From Phycomyces nitens (lineage: Eukaryota; Mucoromycota; Mucoromycetes; Mucorales; Phycomycetaceae), in assembly GCA_022702545.1 (NCBI GenBank), contig JAHRBC010000002.1:2170001-2234000 (forward strand): DNA of 64,000 bases, in the 5' to 3' direction. Below the pieces are notes generated by a model, which saw only the letters and a list, made by a program, of their open reading frames with translations, was not told where the DNA came from and ran no database searches. Positions 24,829 through 37,240 of the stretch are shown piece after piece. The position numbers and the translations under genes were made by a program. Numbering within the stretch: position 1 is the stretch's first letter; each line of letters begins with the position of its first letter.

Positions 24829-26559
24829 TTATGAAAGAATGAATGTGTCGTGTAAGAAGCGAATGTAGAATCCAAAAGTGCTCCAAGATGAACCCGTGAA
24901 TTCTTGTGCACGGCTGGCAACCAGGCCATCAAGAAGAGGTACAAGGAATCTGCCATAGCGTAGCCCATCAGATGGGTTAACTAGATTGTGTAAAGATGAT
25001 GTACGGTAATCAAATACGTCTGCCAAGGTCACTACACACGGTAATCCCTTGTAGATGGACTGGAAAAGAGGATGCTGGCGAGGGTTGGTCGCATCTGTAG
25101 CCATAAAGAACACCAGAGGACGACCAGGAGAGACCTCCTTCTTGGACCAATCGATAGCCATGGCCAGAGGGTCAGTAGGCGAAGCAAGACAAGTAGCGCG
25201 GTCCAAGAAACTTGTGCCTGGGATGATGGGCTCATCCCGAGGTGCACGACTCTGTACAAAGGGCGTGTATTTCTGCAAGTCTTTCCACAGCTTTGTCATG
25301 GTCTGAGAAGACATGTGTTCGAAAATACTCTCTCCTACGCGAGCATGCATAGACATGTATGTCTTTGGACCACCCAATTGACTGATAATCGCGTCTGCCT
25401 CGTGAAACAATTCAGGGAGGGTTTCTGGAGAGAGAATGAATTGGTTCGCCAGAAATTGCTGCAACATTATATTCTCAGGGTTAGAGACCTGGACCCGGCC
25501 GCTTCCAAACATGGAGCCAAAGCTGATAAGGCGTTCAGGCCGATTGGCGAGATCGCCCAGAAAGATTGTTCGTTGGTATTTTTGAGCAAGTGGCCAGTCT
25601 GGTTTGTCTGTCATACTATAGTCGTACAAGACGGTGTCTTTAACAAAATAGGTCTCGCTAGCAATGATTCCAAAGCTGTCCTCAAGCGTACTATCCTTGT
25701 AATCGTCTCGGTACCGTATAGAGACCGTCTGTTTGATTCTGGTCATATTGAACATGCGATCCCACCGCAAAGAAGTGTACTTGTATGAAGTCTGGCATTT
25801 ATCCGGCAGATTTTCACGTTCCTGTTCTCCGTTATAATAGGTTTGTAGGTGCTGTTTGCACTCGCCTAGTTTAGATTTGTCTGTGTCTAGGTAAGTGGCC
25901 AATAGATCGTCATATTCTTTCCAGTCAACATTCTCTCCAAGAACTACCGGAGGGATCAATAGTGTTCTTCCTAGGCTCTTGGCAACCAAAAGTGCATTGA
26001 CAAGTGCAGTTCGTTGATTGTGGAAGCCTGAATGAGGAAGGTAGGAAAGGTATTTTTCATTGGGGTCTTTAGGATCTGTCGATGGAAGATCAATGTAGTC
26101 TGATGGCAAGGTATAGACACTGCCACTGGTAGTTTGTAGCTTTACTGTATCTTTGGCCGGTTTATCAAGCGTAATCTGATCAACCTCGGTGTCCTTTTGG
26201 CGATTGTTGTTGAGGTTTAGCTGCTCTAGCATGAGTGGTCTATTAATCTTCTTGGTTTTGTCGGTTTTATCCGAGAGCTGGGAGTTTCGCAAGGCTTCGA
26301 GTATTGCATTCTTTGGCAAGGCAACATCAATATCAGAAGAACCGTGTTTTCCTGGTGGAGGCTTTCCGTGATATTGATGGGTGTTTGCATGATGAAAATC
26401 AGGAACAATTGCGTCTCCATCTCCACCAATTTCTTTGTTGTCCGAGACCCATGCTATTTTAGTCAAGAAGAAGTACAGAGCAGTAGAAATGATGATGATG
26501 ATGCCTAGCTTGCGGACTGTTCTGTCTCGCTTCAAAGACCGGACTTGAAATATGGCCAT
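24829..26559 (-). CDS. O-fucosyltransferase-like type II membrane glycosyltransferase
   Basis: Intronless, 576 aa. A short basic cytoplasmic tail precedes one membrane anchor at about residues 18-36 (L-G-I-I-I-I-I-S-T-A), then a Ser/Lys-rich stem and a lumenal catalytic domain from about residue 168. The segment L-P-H-S-G-F-H-N-Q-R-T-A-L plus A-K-S-L-G-R-T-L-L-I-P-P is the nucleotide-sugar-binding signature of the GDP-fucose protein O-fucosyltransferase superfamily; H-A-R-V-G-E-S-I further on supplies the conserved Arg motif. Golgi location and transfer of a sugar to protein or lipid are inferred from family and topology; the acceptor is unknown. Confidence 0.72.
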   Translation of the reverse strand: MAIFQVRSLKRDRTVRKLGIIIIISTALYFFLTKIAWVSDNKEIGGDGDAIVPDFHHANTHQYHGKPPPGKHGSSDIDVALPKNAILEALRNSQLSDKTDKTKKINRPLMLEQLNLNNNRQKDTEVDQITLDKPAKDTVKLQTTSGSVYTLPSDYIDLPSTDPKDPNEKYLSYLPHSGFHNQRTALVNALLVAKSLGRTLLIPPVVLGENVDWKEYDDLLATYLDTDKSKLGECKQHLQTYYNGEQERENLPDKCQTSYKYTSLRWDRMFNMTRIKQTVSIRYRDDYKDSTLEDSFGIIASETYFVKDTVLYDYSMTDKPDWPLAQKYQRTIFLGDLANRPERLISFGSMFGSGRVQVSNPENIMLQQFLANQFILSPETLPELFHEADAIISQLGGPKTYMSMHARVGESIFEHMSSQTMTKLWKDLQKYTPFVQSRAPRDEPIIPGTSFLDRATCLASPTDPLAMAIDWSKKEVSPGRPLVFFMATDATNPRQHPLFQSIYKGLPCVVTLADVFDYRTSSLHNLVNPSDGLRYGRFLVPLLDGLVASRAQEFTGSSWSTFGFYIRFLHDTFILS

Positions 26560-27664
26560 GGTGAAAAGAGAACAAGGAGTTGATGATCCCGGACTGTAAT
26601 TTGAATATAAAGGGATAGCGAAAGGGGAGATGACATGTCAAAGCTGGTTGGTGAATACAACTAGATTATTCATAGTATTTAATTAAAGGCATTTGATGTA
26701 AATATCTAGAATCGAAGGTTACGACGTTTCTATCTGCCCGTACGACATTAATCCAAACTGAACTACACACCGACAACGGCAAGTGTCACCTAGGGCACAG
26801 TGATTCTTTGCAATCTGTTGTAGATCTTCTTTTTACATCCAAATAAGACAAAAGTTAAACGGAGGTTGTATGATTTAATTATATCCAAAGGTATGAAAGG
26901 GAGGTGCTTTTAATGGGATATATCTCGCAATAATCTCTTCCGACTTCTTTATGGCACCTATATATATATATATATATATAACCTTTATTATGTAGTTCCT
27001 CGGTAATTCTCGTGTATTTATTTATGATTAGCTCAGTAATATATGCCTGCAAACTTATTTCACTGTGTAGCGTTCTACTGTATTTATATCCGCAACAGTA
27101 TATTGATCCACCTGGTTGTACGACGATCTTCGTCAAGGTTGTACAGACTACACTCATGTCAATGTAGAGGGATTAACAGGTGTAAACTACGACCAAAAGG
27201 TAATACACGCTTGAGATAATATACATATATGTATATAAAGAAAACTATATTCTATGATAAACCCGAGTGTTCAGAACATCGACAAGAGGGAATCTTCTAT
27301 TTATTTTGGACTTTTATTTATTTATTTTTTTCATTACACCATTTATGATATATAGTTGAATATAGAGAATTAGCACTAATTAGTAATTGAAGAGCACTAG
27401 AAGGTCTACCTGGAAATCTGGTCCAAGAAAACACTCCCGTTACTTGCTCCACTGAGACAGTATGGGTATATAAGTCTGCAACACATGGCTGTCAGTATCG
27501 ACATTTGCCCCGATTGAAACCGCCATCCCTGTAAAGCTCTGTTTAAACATGCTGGCCATCCAAAGTTAGCCAAGCTTGTGCTTCAATGCGGCTCTTCCGG
27601 AACTCATGTCCTTTGAAGACCAGTATGCCAATATATAAAGGAAATTGGTATTCTCATCAAGACC

Positions 27665-27732
<68 letters not shown>

Positions 27733-28948
27733 CTATTTTAATGATTTTTTTAGATTCTTTGGTTGTCATGGCTTTTAAAATATATATAAATATATATATA
27801 TATATTCAATGAGAATCGGAATATAATCAAAAAAGGCTCCATTGAATGTCCCATTTATTCTTTTTTGTACATTGGCCACCTGTTTTCAAGGTCCTTTTCT
27901 TTTTATAAAAAAAATATAATACAATAATTATTTTGTACAAAACATTTGCAATCTTTCACAATAGTATTCAATTCCTGTTAATCACTTTGGCCTTCATACA
28001 ATTATGCTCATCCGCAACAGGTTTCTAAGCCTGCGTCCAAGGTCGAGATTCTATTCACCAAAAATATATATAAAAAGTTTTTATCATATTATTAAAACAA
28101 ATTGATCATTGTTTGTAAAAAAAAATATTAGAAATGATAAAGACGAAATGCATGTCAATTCAAGGTCCTATATCGTAAGGTTTACAATCATGACACTATG
28201 TCTGTCTGTCCATGGGAATATTTAGCTTGCAATCATGGCGAGAAACTTCCATGACTGACTGTATTATCACCATATCGTTTGATAGCATTTTTGGGTCTAG
28301 TATTCCAAACCATCTAGCCAATTTTGTGATTATAGGGTGTACTTTAGGGAAGATTGGATTTATTATTATTATTATATTGCAAGTTGGAGAAAAAAACATT
28401 GCGATATATATTTACTGCCAGAGCTATATTTATATCTCTCTTTCAGACCTTAAACTAACAAAAAGGGTCTTTTAATTAAATTCTGCTCCTTTCAAGACAT
28501 ATATTTCCAACATTAGCTCTCCAGACAGAAAGTTAGGTAACACAAGGGCCGTTCAGACCAGAGCCTGCTTAGCAGAGTATGAAAAAAACAAAAAGCCAGC
28601 CCAATAATCTCTATAGAGACTTTGGGCCAATCAGGGTTATTATTTTTCCAAAGTAATATTCTATACTGCCTTGAATGCCACAATAGAAAGAGATTCTTAT
28701 GAATAAATTGCACAATAGGGCAAGTATTGGAACCAAATATGTATATTATATCAATATGATACCACACAATTCAATTCTTTAGATGGGATTTTCTTTTAAA
28801 CAAAAGAAATGGTGTCTTTGTTAGTCAAACTTGCAATGACAAGGATGAATAAAGCAATGCTAAGTTTCAGTGGATTTCTTTGTCAGTAATGTACCTTTAT
28901 ATATATATATAAACACGTCTAGAGAACCAGAAAACAGATATCTTTCAT
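26560..28948. other. 2.4-kb gene-free interval with microsatellites
   Basis: AT-rich, with (AT)n at 26959-26980, a long (TAA)n at 27665-27730 and several A/T homopolymers. I see no coding frame with credible composition. It should contain the promoter of the glycosyltransferase gene at its left end and that of the small secreted protein at its right end (TATATATATA at 28900). Confidence 0.45.
27665..27730. repeat. (TAA)n microsatellite
   Basis: More than 20 perfect trinucleotide units in a row; likely length-variable between isolates. Confidence 0.95.
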
Positions 28949-29646
28949 ATGCCTTGTAGGATGATTTGCTGCCTTGTAATAATCTTATTTCTCGTACCTT
29001 GTCAAAGCTTTTGCATCTATAACCTCTACACTGATGGCACGACTGTTAATGTTAAACAGGAATCCGAGACATGGCCCTTGACAGAGTAAGGATGCTTTAA
29101 TGTAATTCACATGCTTTCTGTAAAAGAGAAAACTTAAAATTCATGTTTGAAATAGTGTATTTTCGGTCGAGAATTTACAGCCTGGGGACCGGGCCTGTTG
29201 CCATTACAGCAACAAGGACTGCAATCTACATGGAGACAGAGAGGCATTTGTTACTTTTGGAGTAATTGATCAAGCTCTCTTTGGTTACCATGGATATTGA
29301 CTCTTGCTAATCATAATAGATCAAAGTTGTACCAAAGGAGGGTAATGAACGTCTCTATAGGGTAGACACCTCTGCAGGTGGCACAATCGAATTCACAGGA
29401 GATATGAACAACGGTTCCATAACCGCATACAACTATGACAATACAATGCTGTCTACAAATCCCAAGAGTCTTATTGTTGAGTATATGATACTTTGAGCAA
29501 TCTCAATTGCTCGATTATGAATGAAAACTGACCAGTCAATCTATTATTGTTGTTGTTGTTGTTTTAGATGGGGGTACTCTTTACCCAGAAATTCAGACCA
29601 CAGTTACATAGACGTAGACACAGGTCTACTAGGCCAATGCTTATAA
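28949..29646 (+). CDS. small secreted Cys-containing protein, four exons
   Basis: Exons at 28949-29085/6, 29181-29261, 29320-29480 and 29568-29646. The N-terminus is a clear signal peptide (C-C-L-V-I-I-L-F-L-V-P-C-Q-S). The mature part has a paired-Cys segment (R-A-C-C-H-Y-S-N-K-D-C) and a Gly/Asn-rich beta-like region, and ends L-L-G-Q-C-L. Introns 2 and 3 join in phase. Intron 1 is one base out: the donor reads GAG-TAAGG where GAG-GTAAGG would keep the frame and match consensus. With that base the protein is 152 aa. Either the genome copy is inactive or one G is missing from the assembly. Function unknown; secretion is inferred from the signal peptide. Confidence 0.6.
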
Positions 29647-29970
29647 AGATGACATGACCTTTGTGATAATAAAGAATACATTTTTACTTAATTTTAACTA
29701 TATAGGTATGATATAAGCACATTATGCAAGAGGATGGGGTACAAGGAATGGGTGGGAATCGGGGCGGTTTGGTAACCAGGGCAGTCTGTAATCAACGCCA
29801 AATAACGATCATGTGTTTATCGGTGACTATTCTTTCTTGATGTCTTTACAAGTATTACATGACAGGGCACATATTTGGCAATATAAAAGTGTACAAGGGT
29901 TCCCAAAGAGTAGAGATCAAACAACACATACATGCATGCATTCTTTATTTTAAAAAGTATCGTGAGTTGA

Positions 29971-30894
29971 CTAGTGGCGACGACGTGGTAGAGAATCGTC
30001 GATTATATCAGATAGCTCGTCAATCAATTCCGGCCAGCATTTGAGTATTTCCAGAATAGACTCCATCCAAGCACCATCATCTGGCTGTTGGCGGCGAGTG
30101 GTTGAAATTAGGGTGATAAATGGCTCAAACGAGTCTTCAGAAGTATCGGCGGTTTGGAATCTGGGAGTGTCCATTGACATGATGCACGAGTTCATGCACC
30201 TATGGGCTCTTTGGAAGAATGCCGGGTAGAGTTCTGGAAGCTGGACTTGGATGTCAGGATGCGCCCTAAGTGCTACCAGTCCAGCTACCAGACCGCCTTC
30301 TTCTGACCCACGCGATTCCCCTTCTTCCCTCAGTGTGGGCGAGGTAATGCTGGGATGAGGTTCGCTTTGCATTGGATGGTAATGCACGTGGTTGTGAGAA
30401 TGTCGACGATATGGCTGGAGATTGAGTTTTGGCGCCCTCTTGGGTACTTGGACTTGATCATCAACATCATCTTCTGCTTCATCGTCTCCATCATCTTCGT
30501 CGTCTTCGTCCTCTCCTTCAGATGAGGATGACTGGTAGCCCACACTCTCTTTGAATTTTCCGAGAAAGGCAGGGTGGTGACCAAGATAGTCTGTGATACT
30601 TGCCATCCAGACCCGGTCCGGCATTTCTTCTCGAGGGGCGTAGACGATGTGCTGGAAGGACTCCCACTCAGAGTCTCCTTGGGTATCTCGGATATAACTC
30701 TCAATGGCCTCATAAAAGAACGCATTCCGTACGGCGAGATCTTGCATTTCCCGAGGGCGATTGAGAAGGGCTACGAGGATATTTGGACTGACAGACTGAC
30801 CCTGTATGGACACAGAGTGTGGTGGCTCATATAGACCATTGGCATCATCAGACTCTAGTCTGGGGTTGGAAGAATGTTCGATAGAGGCAGACAT
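29971..30894 (-). CDS. acidic protein with a duplicated ~85-aa domain
   Basis: 307 aa from the ATG at 30894; an in-frame upstream ATG would add a poorly composed leader. Two copies of one domain are visible, at about residues 30-115 and 205-300: each starts L-V-A-L, has F-F in the middle and ends D-x-x-W-M-x-S-I with a helix carrying a Pro (G-H-H-P-A-F-L, K-C-W-P-E-L-I). Between them lie a Ser run, a strongly acidic Glu/Asp tract, a basic P-K-R-A-P-K patch and a His-rich segment. The pattern around H-P-x-F-L-x-x-F faintly recalls Sin3 PAH repeats, but I would not assign it. A nuclear scaffold is a guess. Confidence 0.6.
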   Translation of the reverse strand: MSASIEHSSNPRLESDDANGLYEPPHSVSIQGQSVSPNILVALLNRPREMQDLAVRNAFFYEAIESYIRDTQGDSEWESFQHIVYAPREEMPDRVWMASITDYLGHHPAFLGKFKESVGYQSSSSEGEDEDDEDDGDDEAEDDVDDQVQVPKRAPKLNLQPYRRHSHNHVHYHPMQSEPHPSITSPTLREEGESRGSEEGGLVAGLVALRAHPDIQVQLPELYPAFFQRAHRCMNSCIMSMDTPRFQTADTSEDSFEPFITLISTTRRQQPDDGAWMESILEILKCWPELIDELSDIIDDSLPRRRH

Positions 30895-31165
30895 TTGTGA
30901 GAAAGAGAGGTGAACAGCAGTATTTTGACAATAAATGGTTTTTTTTGTAAACGCATTGCTGTACCCAAAACAAGTAACGATTTCTGGCGTCATCCAGCAT
31001 TAAAGAATATTTTTTTTAAAAAAGATAAAAAGGAAAATAATAAGGAATAATAGAAAAATGTGAGCTGTATAATATGTATATATATTCTCTTCATCACAAT
31101 AGAGAGACTGAAAAATAATAAGAAAAATAATAAAAAATAAAAAAAGGCTGCTGGTAGAGTGTCAT

Positions 31166-34100
31166 TTAAATGTCATTTTCTAATATTCGCTCTATGGTTG
31201 CGTTGATAAATCCCTTTTTAATTGTCAAATCGACTCCAAACAGGCTTGACAGTTGATCTCGTACTAAAAGGTTCCAAGGTTAAAACGACCCAAATTATGA
31301 AATCATATTTCTTACCTTGTTTTTTGGTTAATGTCATCAAATTAGCTGTGGCAAGGATGCGATGGATCTCACGCTCCATATCTTCATCCTCTGGAAGACT
31401 TACGGTCTTGCCTTCACCCTCTTCTTCTCCCCTCCGTTCTTTTCCATGCGTGGCCGAATGCAGGACAGCCGAGAGGTCGACAGAAAATTCTGACAGACGT
31501 TGTTCAGACAGGCCAGTGATCAATGGGGGCAGAAATGGCGGCCGGTCTTCCGCACTCACACCCGATCTAGCTGACCCACTGCTTCGGGTTACAATAGAAT
31601 CCGTGTCTTGACAGAACGAAGCTGATTTTCTACGAGACCGCGTGGTGTTGGTCTGGGTCTCCTGGGTTTCATATGAGCATACGGTTGCCTTGGTTTCCTC
31701 TGATACAGTCGACTTGCTCTCCCACTGCTCCTGCTCGTATACTGCCCAGGTCTTTAATGGGATCATTCGCTCGTCAAACTTCTCGTCATCTGTCACAATG
31801 ATCTGTTTGGTCTTGTCTCCAACTACCACACGAGTATTTCCCCATGAAAAGTCATCAAAATGCCAAAACGAATACAGAGGAATAAAGAAGCTGAATATGG
31901 GAATGGCGGCAATATAAATCACCATCCACCCAATGTGCTGCCACTGTCGTTTGATGATAAAGATCAGAGCCTGCAGACCATACACGCCTGCCAGCATCCC
32001 AAGTGCAATGACAGGAATTGGGCCGGTGCCAGATGTAGCAATGTAGATTAGATATGCGAGGTAAATGACACTTGAAGGTAGGGTTATGGTACCAATAAGG
32101 TCAATAATCACTACAAACCGCATAGAAAAACAGCAGAATCCACACAACTCTTGGAGGAGAATTAGTTCGAGGAGATTGTGAATAGTAGAGTTAATCCAGC
32201 GTCTTCTCTGGGATAGCAGAACACTCCATTCGTCAGGCGCAACAGTGCGGCATTTTGCATAGGGTGTAAACATCATCTTATATTGTGGAAAGTTCTTCAT
32301 CATCAGAGTAGTCAGATATCGATCTTCTCCCAAATGCAACAGGTTCTTTTTGTGTAGCGTATCGACCTGGTTGTCCGAATAGCCGTGGATTACAGCAGGT
32401 GCAACGATCAATGGCTGTCTCTTGTTTGCAGTACGGATGCGATACATGCAGAAGCAGCCGGGCAGACAGGTAACTGACCCAAACAGCGACTCGAATGCCT
32501 TTACAAGATGATGGGAAATGTAGTACTCATAGACCTGTATCATTGTGGTCCAGGACCTGTCCTCATTTCCCAGTTCAGTCTCACCGCATAGGCCAATAAT
32601 TCGACTGTCATGGAGCATGCAGGCAATCATTCGGTTCAGTGCGTCTGGATATACTTCCGTGTCAGAATCGACCATCAAAATGTACTCGTACAACGATGGG
32701 TCTACACCAATGATTTGCTTGATATGATAATATATCTCCAGTTCCAGCGGTGTCATTTCAGAGTCAAAGTGGACCTTGTTCAAAAAGTTCATGCAAATGA
32801 TCTGGGAGTCGCGCTTGCCTCTATTGCCAGGCTTTGTGCGCTCAGTCGCCTTTCCAACCTTGACTACAACGATGTATGGCACGACATGGCCCTCGTTCTC
32901 GTAAAGTCCCGAATAGACCTTGCCATAGTTCAGCTGCTTGCTGCCTTCTCCAATCGACTTGAACATCAGAGGCTCAACGTCAGGGCCATCGGTGGTGTGG
33001 CCAAGGATAGCCAACAATATCTGGGGTGTGGGCTTGTCGTTTCCTCCACCGATAATCATACCGTCTGCAATCAGGAACATCAATTTCCGCTTGTCATCAT
33101 AGGTCATGGCAGTAAGGGAATCAATCGTTTTGCGCAAGGACTCTTCGTCCTCTGTGTAACACGGCACTTGGCAGATCACAAACTTGTCGTGGTCTTCAGG
33201 TGTAGGTGCCCCGCCAAACTGAAGTGCGGCTAAGAATTTGACAAGAATGACGAGGGACATGACTACGGCAAAACTTAGCAGGAGATAGTTTACAAAGGTA
33301 CACCTGAGCGAGTCCCGATAGTCTAGACGACCGATATAAAACGCATTGTCTAGACATGCCTGGTTCTGTGCTCGAGTAGAGTCGTTCATAAATCCACTGG
33401 CCTTTTTCCACTGTTCGGTTATGTCGCTGCCACCGTACTTTTTAAACACCATCTCTAATGATGAGTCCAGATAATGGTAGTTTGGCACACCAGGACTATC
33501 GATGGGATATTGGTGGGCTGTTGCCATATAGTCAGTGATGTCGTACACTTTTTGGTCCATGACGGCAATCAATCGACCCCAGCTATTATAGTCGCTCTTG
33601 ATCTGCTTCATAGGGATGACAAGATCACCCTTTTTGTACTGGTTCATCATTGGATTAAAATAGCGTGTTGTCCAATTGGGGTCCCTTAGTTTCTCAAGAT
33701 TTTTATCAGGCTGCTGGGCACTAGAGTAGTGCACAAATGCTCCCAAGACAATCGTCTCGTTGGGCGTCACAATCACACTATCATCTGTCACCAGTCCAGA
33801 GCAGGCGGTTGTTAGTGGAGTAGGGAAGGTGTGCGAAAGATCGCGGCCGGCCAAGGGCTCCATGTTGATCTTGCCGGCCATGTAAGACGACGAGCCATGG
33901 TCGGTTGCTACAAACTTTGTCATATCAAACACCTTGCCATGTATACTCACCCAATAATCATTTATTGTCTGGTGGTTTGTCACATCTTCTGCAGAATAGA
34001 TCTCTTTTGTGCCTTGGCAGATCACCTCACCCAGCCCAACAATAAAAAATATGATGCTACCAGACATGAGAAATATGAGGAGACAAAGTGTCACCTTTTC

Positions 34101-37100
34101 TCTCCAGGCCATCCGTACGTCTTGTCGGTGCATTCTCCCTATCCAGCGCAAGGACCACGAAGGAATCCACCAGGTTGCTATCCAGACAAACCGAGACCAA
34201 TATCTTCGAACTCGTGTAATCGGCACCTCCTCGACCTGTTCTTCTGGCTGAACTCGGTAGTCTTCTACCATCTTGCTCATGTCCATATTCGGCCCATACC
34301 TTGATACAATCATAAGTTTTATGGACTCATCTTTTTTTTTTTGGTTTTTGTCTTGACCTCAAGTACTCTATGTTATATAACCCTCCAGGTTCACCCTTAC
34401 CCATCAGCCAAGCCTCTGCCGTCATCTTCCTCTCCCCATTGACTTTCAGGGCCCTTGTTGCCGTGTTCCCCATCAGGATGCTCCTCAGAATCTGTCCGGT
34501 CGTCATAGAAATCATTTGCTGAATATAGATCCGAGCGAGCATCGTCTTCAAATGGATTGTCATGTTTATGCTGTTCACTAGACCATCTTTCTGTAGCTGC
34601 CATTGCTTCTGCTGCAGCTACTGCCTCTGCGGCCGCCGCGGCTGCTGCAAGTGCTGCTGCTTCTTTGGCCTCTGCTTCGGCCTCTGCTTCTGCTTCTGCT
34701 GCTGCTGCTGCAACCGCTGCAGCTGCTGCCATTGCAGCGGCCTCTCTTTCGGCTTCAATTGCCGCCAATCGCTCCTTCTCTCTCACCCTGGCTTCTTTCT
34801 CGAGTGCTCTCAAATGATTCTCGAGATCACGCCAGACGTCAAACGAGAGCCAGATATGACGGTGCCCAAGTATTGCCTGCCGGTCCGTCCAGTGCATCAT
34901 GGTCATCAACCGAACAACCGTGTCACGATCTTCTTCTTGACGTTCGTCAAATGGCAGCGCATGGATCAAATGTCGATAGCGATTCAGGAAATCAGTAAAG
35001 CTGTAGTTGTACAGCGTGTCATAGTGCACGCTGTGTTTGCCGTATGCCAGGACCTTGAGAGTCCTCAATTGATCCTGAACAACCACATGGTCAAAGAAAT
35101 CTGGTCGCTGTTGATCGTTTGGTCGAATATGAAGTACTTCAAACAGCCGCATTGTCGAGAGCACTTCAATAAGGCGCTCCGTACTCAACACAACTTGATC
35201 CAGTACTGTTGCCATGGCAATGTCTTCTCTGGGTGTATTGGCAACCTTGGGTGCCAGCCATTGGCCGTCCTTTGGCTGGGTTGGGAGCTGGGCTTTGATG
35301 ATCGTCCTCTCATCTCGAGGATGGACTTCAGTTGCCAAGACTGTGCTGGCAAACAAATCGTGTACAAATGTGTTTGTGCAACTATAGCGAAACAGATGGA
35401 TAAAGTCTGGCGAGAGAGCGTCAAGATTGCTCTCCAAGAAGCCATCGACCGAATAGTCAACAACATGGCTTCCGAAATGTTGAATGGCAAAACTGTACGA
35501 AGGAGTCGAAGGCTGTTTCAAGGCACGATAATCATTCTCTTCGTCTGTCTTGTTAGCCGACGCCTTTTTTTTCTGAAACAGAGTAGAGAGCATGTGGGAA
35601 TCCGTGGCGTCAAGGGCATATGCTTGGAACCGCTGGGATTCACGGTTCATTAGGGGAACAAGAGCATATTTGTTTGCGTGGGTTCCCAAAAACAGGGGCA
35701 GAGACGAATCAAAGAATGTGTCTGGAAGTGGAGGAGGAAGCTCGAGTCCGTCATCATGGCGAGACTGGTTTGGAAGACTGGTAGGATCAAATGTGCGCTG
35801 GAGGAGGTAATGGTGAATGCGTTCAGCTGCAAATGTCAGACAAAGATCGTGAAGCGAACAGGCAGTTGGGTGGGTTGTGCGGATGCCAATGGGATCTAGG
35901 ATGCTAATGTTGCTAGTGTATGCAAGAGTACTTAGTTTCTGGTTAAGAGTGTCGACGATCCAAAGCACGAGTACGGTGTACAGCGCTCGGGCCAAAGAGT
36001 CGCGCTGCTCGGTTGCTGTTTCCACGGTCAGGAACGCTGTACAAAACTCTTTGCCAATCAACTTGAGTTTGTGGGTCAGTGTGTTTTCGAGTTTTGCAGT
36101 GGCCACCCCCAGAGCAGCAGCTACGAGCGACAGGGTGTCCTTGTTTTTGACTCGACAGGACTCTTGGGAAGAAAATGAAGAGGATGTTCCGCCTCCAAAG
36201 TGATGTTTATTGGCATCGACAAATTGGACGTTTCCGAGATGAAGAATTGCAGCCAGGAGCTGGCACATGTGGGCGACAGTCTTGGTCTTGAACCCACACG
36301 TCTTGAGAGCAGCCTTGAGGTCCCCAAACGCAAATTCGTCGCGGGCAGAGTCTGGGACGGTTCCGAATGCATGTTTAAGGTAAGCAAAATGATCGGCGGT
36401 GTGGTGGATATGAAAGGCCACCTTTTCATCCATGCTTGTACCAGCCAACAGCTGATGAAATACATGATAATTAGCGGCGGTCTGTGCACGAGTAACCCGG
36501 AATTTATCGAGGAGGTACACAGCCAGATGCGAGCCGACGATCCTACCACGCTCATTAAATTGAAGTGACTGGAATTTTCCGATTCTGGAGGCTGTGGTTG
36601 TGTCTGTTGTGGCAGCCGTGGTAAATGCATCCACGATTGTATTGACACTCACGATCTGCTGTCGTACTTTATCTTCGCGTCTGGTATGGGTAGAGAGTAA
36701 GAGGAGTTCGTTGAGGATATGTCGATGGGTTGTTGATTTTCCCGAGCCAGAAACACCACTAGAAGAATATCCAAAGCCAATGCAAGGGTCAGCAAAAAAT
36801 AAATAATATATATATATATACATATATTAATATAGAAAATCGATGGACACGTTAAGAACAATAATAACGGGCTTGTGGATTGCTTCCTTTTTTGTCCATG
36901 CAAGCGTTCCCTACCTTAATACAATTCCCTGGTCTTTTCCTCTTCGACGCATTATAAAATAGACACGTGTGGCGAGTTCATAGACATGAGGTTCTGGGGC
37001 TGCAAATCCATCAGTGGCTGCTAGAAGATCCTTGTAGCCGTGATTAGCGTACGCTTGCAGAGTAACATCATTGAGTAGATCGAGTGGTTTATAAGGGTTG

Positions 37101-37240
37101 ACGACAATCAGTCGGTGGTTTCCAAGAAGAGTGTAAGGTTTGTCCTGCTTAAAGCGATCATGCAATAACTGGCAGACTTCTTCATTTGTGTCCTCCAGCA
37201 ATGCATCGTCAGGAAGCTGAGCGAGATTATTGACAGACAT
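31166..37240 (-). CDS. chitin synthase with N-terminal myosin motor-like domain (class V type)
   Basis: Exons 37240-36915, 36758-34401, 34299-31316 and 31263-31166 sum to 5,766 nt (1,921 aa), all GT-AG in phase. Order: myosin head-like domain (about 1-750); Ala/Glu-rich coiled linker; acidic stretch; transmembrane helices with a cytochrome-b5-like segment (H-G-K-V-F-D-M-T-K-F-V); GT2 chitin synthase core with V-D-S-D-T-E, L-G-E-D-R-Y-L-T and Q-R-R-R-W; further membrane helices; C-terminal DEK_C domain. It polymerises GlcNAc from UDP-GlcNAc into chitin at the plasma membrane of growing hyphal tips. The P-loop is G-V-S-G-S-G-K-S-T and the switch motifs are altered, so the motor may bind actin without normal ATPase. 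The last exon is easily missed; it completes DEK_C. Confidence 0.93.
34600..34760 (-). repeat. GCN-rich coding tract in the chitin synthase linker
   Basis: Imperfect GCT/GCA/GCC codons encode long Ala runs broken by Glu. The tract sits between motor and membrane domains and could act as a rigid helix; such tracts vary in length. Confidence 0.8.

Noticed and set aside
34557..35653. Long plus-strand frames opposite the chitin synthase linker
   Set aside because: Shadows of the Ala/Glu codon tract (poly-Cys or Leu readings) antisense to a gene with firm domain evidence.
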